The notes under the pieces: model-generated
What the model saw: only the letters and a program-made list of their open reading frames with translations
The model's database searches: none
Told to the model about the DNA's origin: nothing
From: Cryptomeria japonica
Taxonomy: Eukaryota > Streptophyta > Pinopsida > Cupressales > Cupressaceae
Reading direction: 5' to 3'
Length of the DNA stretch: 64,000 nucleotides
NCBI RefSeq assembly: GCF_030272615.1
Contig: NC_081414.1
Span: 768,132,153 to 768,196,152, forward strand
Translations under genes and position numbers: made by a program
Part shown: in pieces, positions 1-12,346 of the stretch
Position numbering within the stretch: position 1 is the first letter of the stretch
Layout of the letters: every line of letters starts with the position of its first letter

Positions 1-1801
1 GGCCGACCAAGCTCAGGACAGTGGCAGACATCTCCAATCATCCTATGATCGAGAAAGCAAAACAATGAGGTTAGATTGGAATGAGCCCGAGGTTGTGGAT
101 CTAGATGCTTTGATGGCTCCAGTTTTGTCTTGTACTCGCAGATGGGTTGATGTACAGCATCAGAAGTTGAGAGAATAGGGCATAGCTATGACTTTCACCT
201 TGGAGGAGAAATCAGCTGAAGGTGGAGCAAGTGTAAGCTAAGGCAATCCTAATCCTAGAAATGCAAGCAAAGGCAACCTTCGAAGCGCAAGTGAAGGCAA
301 TCTCCATCCAAGAGGCTCGAAGAGGAAAGAGAGACCTGAGAAAAGAGAATCTTCCAAGAAGAAGTAGGAGGCCAACCGAGATCGTTCATCCGGCACATCT
401 TCTCGACAAGAGAAGAGGACATTTGAGTTAGAGGAGTCTATGGAATCAATGGTACAGAACGATAAAGAAGGACAGGCACCTCGAGGGTCACCAGGTGGAT
501 CTCTCCAAGATAATGAGTTGCATGAAGATAGGGAAGATAACGAAGTAACATCTCCTCCCAGAGAAGAAGAAATATTGCCTAAGGAGATACAAGTTAAAGA
601 AACAAGATCTGCCATCCCAAATTGGTTAAAGGAAAGATTAACGAAGGTAATTGTGATCGAGGACGAGGACAATGTGATTGATTTGGAGAGCCTTGTTGGA
701 CATTCCCAGGAAGTGACAGAGAAGAGGAAGGCTACTAAGATGTCCAAGATGATTAGAGATGAGACTGGATCCAGGAAATTGCAGATAGCTACACCGGCCG
801 TGGACAAGTATGAAGGTGAGATCCTTGCAGAGGAATATGATGTAGAGACATTTGAGCTTGGTCCACTCACAGCCGAGCAGACACTAGATGATGCCATCGA
901 TTCATTTGAGGCATTGAAAGACAAGCTTAGGGAAGAAATGGAGAAAAATAGAAAGCTTGAGAGAGAGGCCGGTGCATGGAGAACGTATTTCAGCCATCTC
1001 AATCAGCCTTTGGGACGTCAGGATCCAACAAGATCACCCGTATAGGCACTTCCCCTTCAATCAATTGGTGAGGCAAAGAGAGTCAGGAGTTTGGTCCAGC
1101 TTATGAGCTCATGGATCGACAAATCTCATACAGTTGCCATGGAATTTGCAACAAGGATGATGCAGACCATTCATAGGGCTATCCAGGTTCTTGAGATCAT
1201 CCACAACTTGATGATAACGGTAGCCGCCTTTGCTCATACTAAAGATGTTATCATTCCTGTCTTACAAGTAATCAGACAAACATCAAGGAAGGTCCTAGCA
1301 TAGGAAAAGATAATGGATGGAGGACCTCATAGTTTGCTTCAGTGGTCAACCTTACTCCAGATGAAGGAAGTTCTCTTCGAGGACATCAATACTAGATGCA
1401 GTCATGTTGAGGAGGTTATCCACCCGATCCAGGACAGAGTGTTTGAGGTACTACGTACCATTCTTGGCAGGAGGATCAAGGTTGAGACAGATGTGGATTT
1501 GCAGGAATTGGAGGATAGAGTCAAGGTCATCTTTTGCAAGGATGCTAATGTTATCACAGATGAGCAACGGGACCAGATGTTTGCTACCATGCTCCTGATT
1601 GAGAAGACTAAAGAACTTGAACCTGGATGGGACGCTGCTCTTTTCAAGGCATTTGATCAGGTCATCCACTTAGAAGAAAGAATGAGGAATCTTCCCGAGA
1701 TTCCAATTGTTGAGATTGAAGGAATCGTATCAAGATTCATTGCATATGCTAAAAAGGAGCATTGGAAAGGGAATAAGATTCTAGATGAGAGGTTGTTATA
1801 G
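1..1801 (+). pseudogene. C-terminal two thirds of the element gene (A copy), broken by stops
   Basis: One reading frame is homologous to residues from about 480 to the end of the 1,073-residue protein of element B. It is interrupted by in-frame stops near 177, 238, 366, 1043 and 1301, and now ends at a TAG near 1799, three codons before the B stop. Visible parts: basic stretch KRKERPEKRESSKKK (about 320-365), acidic linker, a probable coiled coil around DKLREEMEKNRKLERE (about 920-970) and a helical C-terminal part. At least three stops stand where B has a glutamine codon, which fits C-to-T decay. Function unknown; no RT, integrase or protease motif. Confidence 0.8.
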
Positions 1802-1912
1802 ATGACATGGCACCTTAATTGTCATTGGTCTATGTCTCCTAGATTTTTGTGCCAAATTTAATATTTGGCTATGCATTTAATATTGTTCAGTAAAAAGGGG
1901 GCTATTTGTAAT

Positions 1913-2159
1913 AAACCCTAATTAGGGTTTAGGTGTCATAATCCTGGCCATTGATCTTCTTTCGATCTGGACCATTCATTGTAATTGAGGATGCTATTTA
2001 TACCCTCACTTCTTTCATTTTATTATTATTGATGTATTAGAGAATTAGAGAGATTAGAGATTAGCAAGTTAATAGAAGCAAGTTACTTTTGTAGCAAGAT
2101 TGAATTTGAAGAAGGAATTTCAAACAATTGTTGTACATGATGGCTTTGAGATCAATAAA
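1913..2159 (+). promoter_or_regulatory. Promoter-like block of A: inverted telo-box, TATA, AATAAA
   Basis: The perfect palindrome AAACCCTAATTAGGGTTT at 1913-1930 is two telo-boxes (AAACCCTAA) head to head. CTATTTATA follows at 1994-2002 and AATAAA at 2154-2159. The spacing fits a transcript starting near 2030 with a poly(A) signal about 125 bases further on, as expected of the R region of an LTR. The same order occurs in B. No transcript data support this. Confidence 0.6.
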
Positions 2160-2839
2160 ATATTGAAGTTATGGTGTTTTATTGCAATTCTCGTGGTTAT
2201 CTTCATGGTTGTTCATTTTCTTGAATCATTCTCAATCAAAGTAGTGTATTAATTTGAAGGACAAAGTGTTGGACTTGATCTTTGGTAGGATTCACTTTCC
2301 AAACCACTAGCTTCTTGCTGATTGTAGGAACGCCTTGCGTGGTCAACTGGAGATACTTGAATCATTTAAACCTTCAATCGTTGTTGTATCTTGGATATGT
2401 GCCTTCGTGGTAGTGTCCTTGATCTTTGATGTATTGAAAAATCATTTGTTACCTTAGAAGATTGCATCAATTTCAATTGAGTTGTTATTTTATGGCAATA
2501 TTGAAGTTGGTAGAATCTTGCCGAGTCTCGTTCACATTGAGTCATTCTTAGGGTTAGATTAGACTAGATCTCTTGCAAACCCTACTCTTTTGATATTTTT
2601 TGAGAGCTTGTTTAGTTTAGGAAATTCTTCGGAAACGTAAGGCCCCTTGATGACACAGCAATCACAACGACCACTGGTGCTTATCCACACCTAGAGACCC
2701 TACTAAAAAGAACATTGGAGTCACCCTAACTGATCCTTCTTGCGATACCTTCAGCAGTTAGAGACTTTACTCAAGAGGGGATAAGATGCCTTTGGGTATT
2801 TTATTCTGTGTATGATTGTGTACAAAATACACGTCAACA

Positions 2840-4095
2840 TAACTCCAATGAGCTTTTATTCACCTCCAAGATAATTACCAAAAACAAATTTATGAAGAAA
2901 TCTCAGGTTCAATGCAATTTCTAGAATCTTGCCAGGCAGGATCTCCAGGAATGACCAGTTTTCTTCACTGTTTTGCTGACATAGCTCCAGAATGATGTAA
3001 TATCACCAAACAAACCTTTGATATCTTCTTATTAACTGATGAGAATAATTTTTGAACAAATAACCAGCTGCAAACCCCTCTATTTATTTTTATTGAAACC
3101 CCATGCAAGCTGAAATGATACAGCTAGCTGGGAACTATATGGCTGGCTGCAAAATGGCACAATTTTTAATGAAATGTCTCTTGTTCCTGCTCAAATCTGA
3201 AAATCAGACCCTAATGATGCTGTATTACTCCAATTAGCTCTTGAATTTGGTTCTAATAACCTGATAAGAGCTTCCTTTGCTGAACATTTCATCCTAACAC
3301 CTTGGAATGGAGGTTTTCATCCCAAAACCTGCTCCAAAACTCTATCAAACTCGTTGCAAACCTGTAGAAGATAATATTCTCTCAAAAAATAAACAACTCA
3401 ATGCCAAAATGATTGTCAAATTCACTTTTTATTTCAGCTCTAACCCTAATTTCGAATTAGGGTTTCATCTCCCCATTTATTAATAAAATAACTTTATTTT
3501 ATTTATGCCTCCTTATGAAAAACGAACCACAAGGGGCCTCCATCATTATTTTAATTTGGCCCCCTCATTATTATAATAATATTTGCTAAAATGCCTAGGT
3601 AAGAGGGCCAATGAATTATTATAACTTATTTCCCCATAAAGTGATTATAATATCATTTTATTAAATCCAAACTTAAGAAATATTAAAATATAATATTTCC
3701 TTATTTATTAATAAAATGAGATCCGGGGCTTAGATTGGAACTCCGATCGAAGTGTTATGATCACTGTTGACGATTGAACCCCTGCAAGCTGACTGGCAGT
3801 TCCTCCTAAAAAATAGGAACCTCGCTCAAACTGCTAGAAACAGTCCGAGAGGCTCCTGCTTAGCTCCGTGGTCCCCCGAGTGGTCGACCTATTAACTGCC
3901 AATTCTCCCTAAAAAATAGGAGACCTCCCTAAAAAGTAGGAACTGTTGTCTAAGCGTCTGAATCAGCTCACAAAGCCCCCTGCAAGGCTCCATGACTCCT
4001 GAATGGGTTCCCTCTTCACTCCACTGGCCTACAGAAACTGGATGATAGGCCAATCCCTGCTCAACTACCTGTCACCTAGGAAGGGGACATTACAA
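2840..4095 (-). mobile_element. LTR remnant M (TGTAATGTCCCC type), cut by element A
   Basis: On the minus strand this begins TGTAATGTCCCC at 4095, a start like that of the solo LTR at 58158. The left end is lost because A is inserted at 2839. It contains repeated short blocks with AAAAAATAGGA (3800-3940) and an AT-rich middle (3470-3720). It also has its own inverted telo-box pair with a 3-base spacer at 3442-3465. It sits inside element F: the F leader resumes at 4096 and matches the K leader near 50506. No coding capacity seen. Confidence 0.55.
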
Positions 4096-4195
4096 AAAAT
4101 TTCTCCCTAGGCAATGGATTTGGAGGTATGAAGGAAGGTTGCTTACTTCTACGATCTAACCTGAGGAAATCCACATGCTTGCTTGGCTGCCCATC
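4096..4195 (-). mobile_element. Element F, left visible piece of its leader
   Basis: This 100-base piece closely resembles the leader of K at about 50506-50595. It is separated from the rest of F (12012-12346) by insertion of C. The last five bases, CCATC (4191-4195), are the left target-site duplication of C. The rest of F lies left of M and outside the window. Confidence 0.6.
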
Positions 4196-4936
4196 TGTTG
4201 GTGTCTGTTTTATCATCTACCAAACATTAGAATAGGATACCCGAAGGTATTCTATCCTCTCTTGAAAAATCACTATTGATTCCAAGGTCTATATATGCGA
4301 ACAAGCGACTTCAGTGAAATAGCTTCTTGGGTAGTGTATGCTGAAAATATCAAGGGGGACTTACGTTAACAAGTATCTTTTGAACTGCTGGACTTATAGA
4401 TGGATTTAGCAACTTTAGGCTCTCTTTTTTTTTTTAGATTTTCCGGGTTTTAGACTTTCAAAAAGGGAAAAAGGGATAGGGTTTAGGAAAGCTAATCTAA
4501 TCCTATGAACTCCAGAGACAGTATCAATTGGGTGCTCTCGAGAAACCAAACTTTGCTTCACCACACCAAGGACAACTACACAAAGCCGGTGCAATCTTCA
4601 ATGGGTTGTGTTTATGATCGAGATGTTGGGATGCATAGAGGATGGGCTCAGACTAACTTTGCACAGTGAAATGGAAATCATCCATTCACCAAAAGTATGA
4701 GCGGAGATACACCATCAATTAACACTTATCAAATCCTTCATTCAACGCTAATAACATGAAAGCAAATCTAGATTAATTTTAACTAAGTGTTGAGGAAATT
4801 GAAACCATGCAAATCATTCAAACAATAGAGATTACAAAGCCTTAAGAGAAAGCGCACATGCAATATATTATTCGAAAATGACCTTCACGCAACAATATGT
4901 CAAAAACCTCACACTCTCCAAATGAGAGGAGGTAAC

Positions 4937-5025
4937 CTTATATAGTTTTCAAAAAAAAATGAACGGCCGAGATCAAACAGTGATCAAGGGCCCAGATTGA
5001 AAGCTACAAACCCTAATTAGGGTTT
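4937..5025 (-). promoter_or_regulatory. Promoter-like block of C: telo-box palindrome and TATA
   Basis: AAACCCTAATTAGGGTTT lies at 5008-5025, and the minus strand carries TATATAAG at 4937-4944, about 65 bases downstream. The sequence after the TATA box resembles the CTCATTTGTAAAGG seen at the same place in D, J, G and N. Confidence 0.6.
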
Positions 5026-5216
5026 CCTGAAACTCTATTAGTTTGAAAGAATGAGAAAGTGACATGTGGCACAATTGCTATTCTCACTGAGGTGAGCGTC
5101 TAGTTTCCCCTTTCGTAGATTCGATGTACCTGGAAATGATAAGCTTGACCTCCTACATAGTGACACTTGGCAAGCTGCTAATCTGGAAGTCGATGATGTC
5201 CACATCTGTTGGCATT

Positions 5217-6625
5217 TTGCATATAGATTGCATTAATGATATGTTGTCATTGATGTCAATTGAACCGGTAATGGTATTCATGTTATTGCTGATATTGTTG
5301 TTTCTGATATTGGCTAGTAACCGATAAGAAGAGCTTTGTGGAAGATGTTGTAAACCGGTATGTAAAGTTTGTGAGTTGAACCGGTGAACCGATGTAAAGG
5401 GTTAAACCTTTCTATGCAATATAACCGGTAAACCCTATCAGTTGTTAAACCCTAACCAATCAAGTTTGTTGGTTTATTATCTGATAAGCGGTAATGATGG
5501 AGACACGTGTGATCATTGTATGAGGATAAGTTCAAATTGTTTTGGCGCATTTGTTTATTGTCTAAGGAAGGAGCAAAGTGGATTGCATCTAATGCACAGC
5601 GCGTGATGAGTTACAAAGTCCGATGAAGCGGTGATCATGGAGCGGTTGGAATTTTCTTGAAGAATGTGAAGAGATTGTCATGATTTCTAACGGTCAAGAT
5701 TGTACCGACTTGTTTGTAATCTCGATGATGAGAATTAGGTTTTTGTTGTGTTACCAACCTAATTGATTTGTATTTAAGATCGATGAAGTTGTTTGTAAAG
5801 GTTGTTGGCAAGATTGATAGAAACCTGTTGAGTGTGTTGTTGCCTAACCAGTGAATGGAACTGCACTTTGAGTGAAGGCAGATTGAAGCTTAGAAGGATC
5901 TGATCAAGCAAATGTAGTGCTACTCAGACAAATCAAGAAAACCTGTTTTTTTCTATTAATTACAGCAGAAGTGAAATCCCTTAACCGGGTAAGCTCTAAC
6001 AAGCTTGGTTACTCATTAAATCCTCTAACAAGGTGGTCCATTAGCTTGGATTCTTAAATCCTCCAGTGAGGTTACTCCTAACAGGGTATTGTGCTTTTCA
6101 TCAATGCATATTTGTAAATCCCTTAACCGGGTGATTCCTAACCAGATTTAGTTCTTAATGGGACTTATTGTAAAGCTTTAATAGGCTTGGCTCCTAATAG
6201 GGCGAACTTCAGAAGAGTTCAGATAGCTATCCTTGTGAGTCTCATCTCACCATGGTTTTTACCTATTTGGGTTTTCCACGTATAAACATTTGTGTCAAGT
6301 GATGAATGCTTTTGTGGTTATGATCTTATTTGTTGATTTGATTAACTCCTGATAAGGCATGATAAGTAGAAGCATTGAAAGATGAATATGTTGAGTTATG
6401 AATAAGCATTGTTGATGTTTACAAGATTGAAGTTGTTTACTGTTAAGTTGTCATAACAGTTAAACCGGTTGATGTCAAGTATTCTTATGAATATTGATCT
6501 TGACTGAGATATGTTTACTTTGTGTGACTGAGTTTGAGTTTGGGAACTTTGTATCAGTTTTTCAATATACTGATTCACCCCCCCTCTCAGTATTCTACCG
6601 GATACTTATTCTTTCATCATACCAT
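5217..6625 (+). mobile_element. Copia-like solo LTR inside element C
   Basis: It starts TGTTGGCATT and has repeated AACCGGT and TTAACCGGGTA motifs. Near its end is the string ATTCACCCCCCC followed by TCTCAGTATTC, a typical end of Ty1/copia LTRs of seed plants. It separates the 3' end of the C gene from C's terminal domain: host sequence on both sides joins in frame on the minus strand. The right boundary is uncertain by about 15 bases. The flanking pentamers ACATC and CCATC would be an imperfect TSD. No internal copia genes, so a solo LTR. Confidence 0.6.
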
Positions 6626-9600
6626 CAACTACTTGGGCAAGAAAGTTCTCATCGATGAAGAGAAAATTTGCAATCCTTGAAAGATCGCCCTTGTCAATCA
6701 TCCCCGAGTCTTTGAAGAAGCTCGACTGAATCCTGGCTCTCAGGTTCTTTGCCTACAAATGCTTCTCCCTTATACTCTCTTTCTTCCAGATCTCTAACGC
6801 TACATGAAACAACTTGCTCAAAATTTCCCTGACACTCTCCTCTGTCTCAAAGCACTTAGTCTCGGATTTCTTCAAAACTTCAATCTAGGTGACCAAAGCA
6901 TAATACCAGGTGTTAAAGTCATACATATCCCCAACCTGTATGACACCTGCATCCACCAAACTTCTCTTCGACAAGCCTCAGATAACCTTCAGATGTGGAA
7001 GTATTTCATCTTGAATTTCCTCCACATCTTCCCAATTTGCAGCTAGGTCCTGGATACAGCTGACCAACGAAGAAGCTGACTCATGTGCTGATACTAAATT
7101 TTCCACAAGTATATCAGCACGTGCTGAAGCATCTAAAATCCACTCCTTGGCCTGTGTGAATGTGCCCTTCATATCCTCGTAATCCTTCATTGACTCTTGT
7201 TGAAGAGGCTATGGAGGGGTGACTGGTACCTCATGGTTGAGTGGCTTGGTAAGATGGAGAACGTACTTCCTCCATTGTTGGTTTTCTTCCTCAACCTTCT
7301 TTCTCTTCTCTCTCTCCTGAGCTATACTCGCCTCGAGGGCATTACAAGAGTCGTCAAAGTACTGGACTTCTTGGACCTGGGTGGGCTTACCCAATTCTAT
7401 AGTCATGATCTTATAATCCTTCGAGTCAATATTGTCCCGAGTTTTTCCTTCCTTTGGCACAACTATCTGAACTGTCATGAATCCTCCACTATCCCTCTGA
7501 ATCAAAGAGAACTTTCCGACTGGCTTGGGTGGCTTGACTATGACTGGCTCATTCACCTTCTCTAGAAATGTTGTTGTGATCTTTTCAGAATGGGCTTCCT
7601 TAGGGACCTTAGCCATTATCCTTTCCCTCAGCCAATCGGGAATGGTCGACTGCTCTACGGTATTCTGATCAAACCCATCATCTATCCCTCTTGGTCTAGT
7701 AGCTATACCATCCAAGAAGACTACTGGAGATGCAGGCATTTCATAATCTATAGCTGCATTTAAAATTTGCTCTCTGTCCGGACTTTGGACAACTACTTTC
7801 ATTATTTCCTCAATTGAAGGAGAAGGCACTCTCACTTCATTATTTACCATATATATGTCCATCTCCTGCTCCTCAACTGCATTCTGATCAGGCACGGCAG
7901 ATGCGGCACTCAGGATGGAATGACCTTCACGGGACTCCCATCTCTCCCCTACAATTTTCTTTCTTATGGCCTTTCTAGAGCTTCCAACTAACTCCTTCCT
8001 CTTCTGGGACCCAACACTCTCTGGATTTCGAGCATTGCCTGTAGAGATACAAGGGTTGGAGGACAGAGAGTCATCTACTCCCATCAAGTCGTAGGTCAGG
8101 GCCACACCTTTAGACTTCAATGGTTTCATCCTTTCAGAGGTCTACCATTTAGAATATTCTACCACCGACCTCATGAGGCCTATCAAATCTGATTTTTCTC
8201 CCTATGACCAATCTATCAAGGCTAGTGGTCCATTCTTCATCTTTTCAAAGCCTAGCTGTTGAAGCTCAAGGCTGTCTTCTACTTGGTCAACAACTTTAAA
8301 CACCTCTGTTGCGCTTACCATGCTCACCAAATCTTTTCCTGATCTCGAAACTATCAGCTGCATTAGCCCAATAATCTTCTAAATCAGCTCTGTGCTCAAA
8401 TGTCATCCCTTCGATCCTTTTTATTTTGTGGAACGGATCAAAATTCTTCCTCGCCTTGTACTGATAAAAGGGGTATCAAACCAGCTCCTTCTCAACAATG
8501 GCAGCGGCTTGTGATGACGGACACATTTCCAGTCCATTCCCAATCATGAGAGAGGAGGTTCCTGCCGCCTTCTTCTTATCTCTTTGAATTGCCATATATC
8601 CCTCCAATTGCCTCACAACCTCGAGTAGCACAACTCAATTGGTAGGGTAAGTTGGAAGCTTATAGGGAGATCCGGTAAACCCTTGAATTCTAATGTAAGT
8701 GAACTTCGGGTATTGGATATACCAATATCCGAATCTACCGATGAAGTCCATAGACTCTTGAGAGAGTCTCTAATGTAGTCCACCTTGCAACGTCTGTGTG
8801 ATGTGCATGAGAAATGTGTCATTCACCCTCTTGAAATGGAACTTTTCTTCTATGTGAAGCTGGGGATAACAGTAATAAACTGGAAACTGATTTTCTTTGT
8901 TTCCCATTTCCCCTCTACAGGTGAGGCCTCTATATCTGTAGGTTCTAGCCAGGGAATAGAACAAGTACGAGCTCATGAAGAAGGTCCTATTTGCTTCTAG
9001 ATTCTTTAGCTGGCTATCCAAGTTGTCACTTATCATTCAAGCCCAGTCTATCATCTTCACTCCTTTCATTACTTCATTTATAAAATAATACATCCAGGGT
9101 TCAAATGGAGCACCTTGAGGATTCCCCATTATCCTATTCAGCAGGATGATCATATCTCCAATATCTTCCTTGAAGTATGCTCTCACCAAGCTCTTCCTTT
9201 GTAGTTTGGAGGCACCTTTCCTTGGCTTGTCTAGCCGAGAATGATTGACGATGGCGTCATACTCTTCCAAGTGGTCCTGATGCATGCGATCAGCTTCATC
9301 CTTGGTCACGTACACAACATTATGATACTCCGGAATTCTGAAGGCTTCCCTGATGGCCTCATCGCTGATGTTTGCCAATACTCTCCCATCTAGCACGACA
9401 ATATCCCTATTGGCAGGGTTGTAATGCCTAGCACATTCAGCTACTAACTCGGTGCATTGCATGGTAGGGAGAAAACCAGCAGCATGCACGATGCCACTCT
9501 TCATCATCTTTCACGATGTCATGGTAGGCACAAGGTTGTCCAAACCAAACATCCGTTTCTTGAACTCCCTCAGATTGATGTGCCCGAGCTTAGTGTCACT

Positions 9601-9666
9601 AACATTCTTCCATTTCGAAGTCATCCTTGACTCGGGAGGAGCAGCTTTGTCCACTTGAAATTTCAT
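6626..9666 (-). pseudogene. Element gene, C copy, with several in-frame stops
   Basis: The start MKFQVDKAAPPESRM at 9666 corresponds to the N-terminal part of the B protein. Shared motifs are AAGFLPTMQC, ECARHYNP, EAIREAF, LNRIMGNPQG, FEPWMYYF and RVNDTF, in the same order as in B and E. Stops break it near 9508, 9040 and 8770 and at several points further on. The longest open piece is 8129-7209, the acidic middle region up to RKYVLHLTKPL. The 3' end was split by the copia-like LTR. Divergence from B is far greater than that of A, so C is an older or distinct subfamily. Function unknown. Confidence 0.75.
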
Positions 9667-10689
9667 CGTGCTTAAAATTTGCAAGTAAAAATGAAGCTTG
9701 AGTTAGAAATTGGTTCGCGAATTGAAGAAAATAGAGGCTGTGAATGGCTAAGTGTTTGGAGACTTTATTTTATTTTCATACTTAGCCAAAAAAATGGATT
9801 TTCACATGTAAACTCTTCAATCCTAGGGATAATTATGATTGCAATCCGACACCAAGTGTTATAACTTCAAAACTCTCCTTTTACTTAGCCAATAAAATGA
9901 TTTTCCTTTACTAAAAATTCGAATAGATCCACTAAAATCACTTTCAATGGCTTTGGAAAACTCAGAAAATGCAACCAATCTGCATTGTAAATTCAACTTC
10001 ACCTTCGAATGAGTTGGAATAAGGCTAGAAGTTTCTCAGAAAACTGGGAAAAATTAACAACTCTGCCTTATACCAGCTGATTCCACCTTAAAATCTGCGA
10101 ATTCTTTGATAAGAAGCTCGCCCAACTGCAAGCAATATCAAGATTTTCTCCAAATAAACTTCAATATGCATGTATACTTCTTAATGTTTCCCTTAGCTTG
10201 CTAAGGAAATTCAAACTTCTTGATGTAAGAATGAAGGAACCAAGGATGCATTTGTAATGAAGTTGATTTCATAATTAGAAACACATAAAAACCATCCAAC
10301 TCATGTTTCTAAATTCAACTTAAATCTTGGGAAAGTTTCTCATCCAATTTTGAGTTGTGTTGTCATCTCTTTTAGTTCGGAAATCTTCTACTTGTGCAAG
10401 TTTCTAAATTGTATTTAGTCCATAAATTCGAACTAGGCTTATAAATTAGCATCTTCCAAAAAGTTTCTAATTTGGAACTCAGTCTGAAAATCATCTTGAT
10501 CTGCAAATATCTTTTCTAATTTCAATTTCGAGTTTCCATTTTGATTTCCCAACTCGTTGATCTTTGAAAATCTCTTTTTCAACTTTCTAAATTGATTAGA
10601 AGTTCGAATTTTAGGAAGATTTGATGCCATCACTTAGCTTCTTGTTGACTTTGTTTGACTTCCAAGAGTAGGGCAGAGTTTTAAGTGTT

Positions 10690-11390
10690 CAACTTCATGC
10701 TTGGGCGGACTTTTGGGGGCTCTCTTCATGTTTGCTTGCCTTCAACTTCATGCTTGGGCGGACTTTTGGAGGCTCTCCATCTTCACTATCAAGTTTGGGC
10801 GGACTTTGGAGTTCTTTCAAGACATGGCGGAGTTTTAGAAGACCTTTAGAAGACCTCCTCAAGGCGGACTTTAGAGCTCTTAAGACATGGCGGAGTTTGA
10901 AGGTATCACCTTGGAGGCGGACTTTTGATGCATCTCCTAGTGTGGACTTTCAAGTGACCTCAACACATGGCGGACTTTTGACTACCTCTACAAGGCAGAC
11001 TTTAGGCACTCTCCATGATAGGGCGGAGTTTGAGTATATCACCAAGGGGGGCAGAGTTTTCACTACCTTCTCAACGCATAGGGCGGAGTTTTGAAGCCTT
11101 CCAAGGCGGACTTTCTCAAGGCATGGCGGACTTTAGGCACTCCCCATGAGGGCGGAGTTTGAAGCTATCACCAAGGGCGGACTTTCTCCACTCCACAACG
11201 CATGCCGGACTTTGGAATGACCTTAACACATGGCGGACTTTTGACTAACTCTACAAGGCGGACTTTTGATGCCTTCATCCCATCATGCCGGAGTTTTATG
11301 ACCTCTCCATTCCATCATGGCAGACTTTTGAGACCTCTCCATTGTTAGCATCTTGGGTGGAGTTTCTATCACCTGCCATAACACTCAACA
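10690..11390. repeat. Element C repeat array, GGCGGACTTT units
   Basis: About twenty degenerate copies of GGCGGACTTT or GGCGGAGTTT (plus-strand reading), spaced roughly 25-45 bases, each followed by variable text such as CACTCTCCATGA or GACCTC. The array occupies the same place, between the 5' terminus and the gene, as the hairpin arrays of B, D and G. Unlike those, its core is not a palindrome. Confidence 0.7.
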
Positions 11391-12011
11391 TCATCCATTA
11401 GCCAGACTTAGAAAAATTTTGGAATATTTCAAAATTTCACAATTTAACCAAATTTAACCAGATTAACTTGAAATTTGAAATCCATACTCAGGGAAACCAT
11501 CTAAAGCATCATGACGCCTGAAATGTAGGAAACTAGCTTTTTAGGTCAAAACTTGGAAATTTTGGATCACAGTCGAAGCAGGTCAGTGGTATCAGTGCAA
11601 ACCCCAGGTCCTCACTCTGAAAAAGCAAAAAGCAGGCATCCCTAAAAAATAGGGAAAACTTTCTAAAAATAGCCATACCCCGACTAAAAATGCCAAAAAC
11701 GAAACTTACTAAAAAATAGGAAAAAGCAAAAAAAACTTTCTAAAAATAGAAAGTTGTTCAAATTCGTCCAAATCAATTGCGATCTTCGTCCTTTGGCCTT
11801 TCTAGGCACTCTGACGATATCCGGACTCTGGTATTACTTGGTTTGCAAAAACTAACTTTCAAACTCTAAGACTTGAACTGTTCAAAACTGAGCAAGGCTT
11901 GGCAAAACTGAAGCGGAAGGCCACGGGACACTAACAAAACCCTAGAAAGCAGGAAAAGAGAGAGTCCCCATTTGCAATGGGGCGATGTGTGAAAAAGGTC
12001 ACAACACCATC

Positions 12012-12346
12012 ACACTTAAGACTCATTTTGTTGTGATCTAAAGGTCGCATTGTGAAGCATCATCCAATGATCACCTTGACCTCAATCTATCACCTGGCAT
12101 GCACCTATCACTTGAGCACCTAGAGTTGAGAAGAGCTCAAACTAATCTGGAGGAAGACCTGACTGTTGCTACACTACATGACTTGATCACTTCCAGACAG
12201 TCAAGGCATTGCATCTCTCACTAGCAAGAGGTTAATAACTAAAGAAACTATTGTCAAGCTATCCGACTAAACTAAGACAACCATGCTACCAAGCAAAAAG
12301 TGGGGGTCCACATTTGCAATGGGCGATGTGTGAAAACGTCACAACA
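12012..12346 (-). mobile_element. Element F, 5' terminal piece
   Basis: The plus strand ends GTGTGAAAACGTCACAACA at 12346, the standard 5' terminus read backwards. The piece matches K (about 50595-50924) through its whole length. The next five bases are TTTTC; the other TSD copy is outside the window. It continues from 4195 once C is removed. Confidence 0.7.

Larger units (their letters stand above)
1..2839 (+). mobile_element. Element A, 3' part of a TGTTGTGAC...AACA giant unit
   Basis: Right-hand part of a gene-bearing unit in plus orientation; its start lies left of the window. The end is defined by CACGTCAACA at 2830-2839, the same terminus, in reverse complement, as the TGTTGACGTG that opens element B at 30581. 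The five bases after it are TAACT; the matching left copy cannot be seen. Order of parts: decayed gene to 1801, then a 1 kb terminal domain with inverted telo-box palindrome, TATA-like box and AATAAA. It interrupts LTR remnant M. Its gene is clearly close to that of B over the whole overlap. Confidence 0.8.
4196..12006 (-). mobile_element. Element C, complete gene-bearing giant unit with TSD CCATC
   Basis: In the sense (minus) direction it runs from TGTTGTGACC at 12006 to a terminus at 4196 that reads TGTTGGTGTC on the plus strand. CCATC flanks both sides (4191-4195 and 12007-12011). Order of parts: two-hairpin 5' terminus (11975-12006), leader, GGCGGACTTT repeat array (10690-11390), decayed gene (9666 down to about 6626), an inserted copia-like LTR (about 5217-6625), and a terminal promoter domain. 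Stretches 9667-10690 and 11390-11975 hold no gene I can support. Without the copia-like LTR the unit is about 6.4 kb. Confidence 0.85.

Noticed and set aside
238-1002. 254-residue ORF on the minus strand of element A
   Set aside because: Antisense shadow of the element gene; serine/leucine-rich text without homologue.
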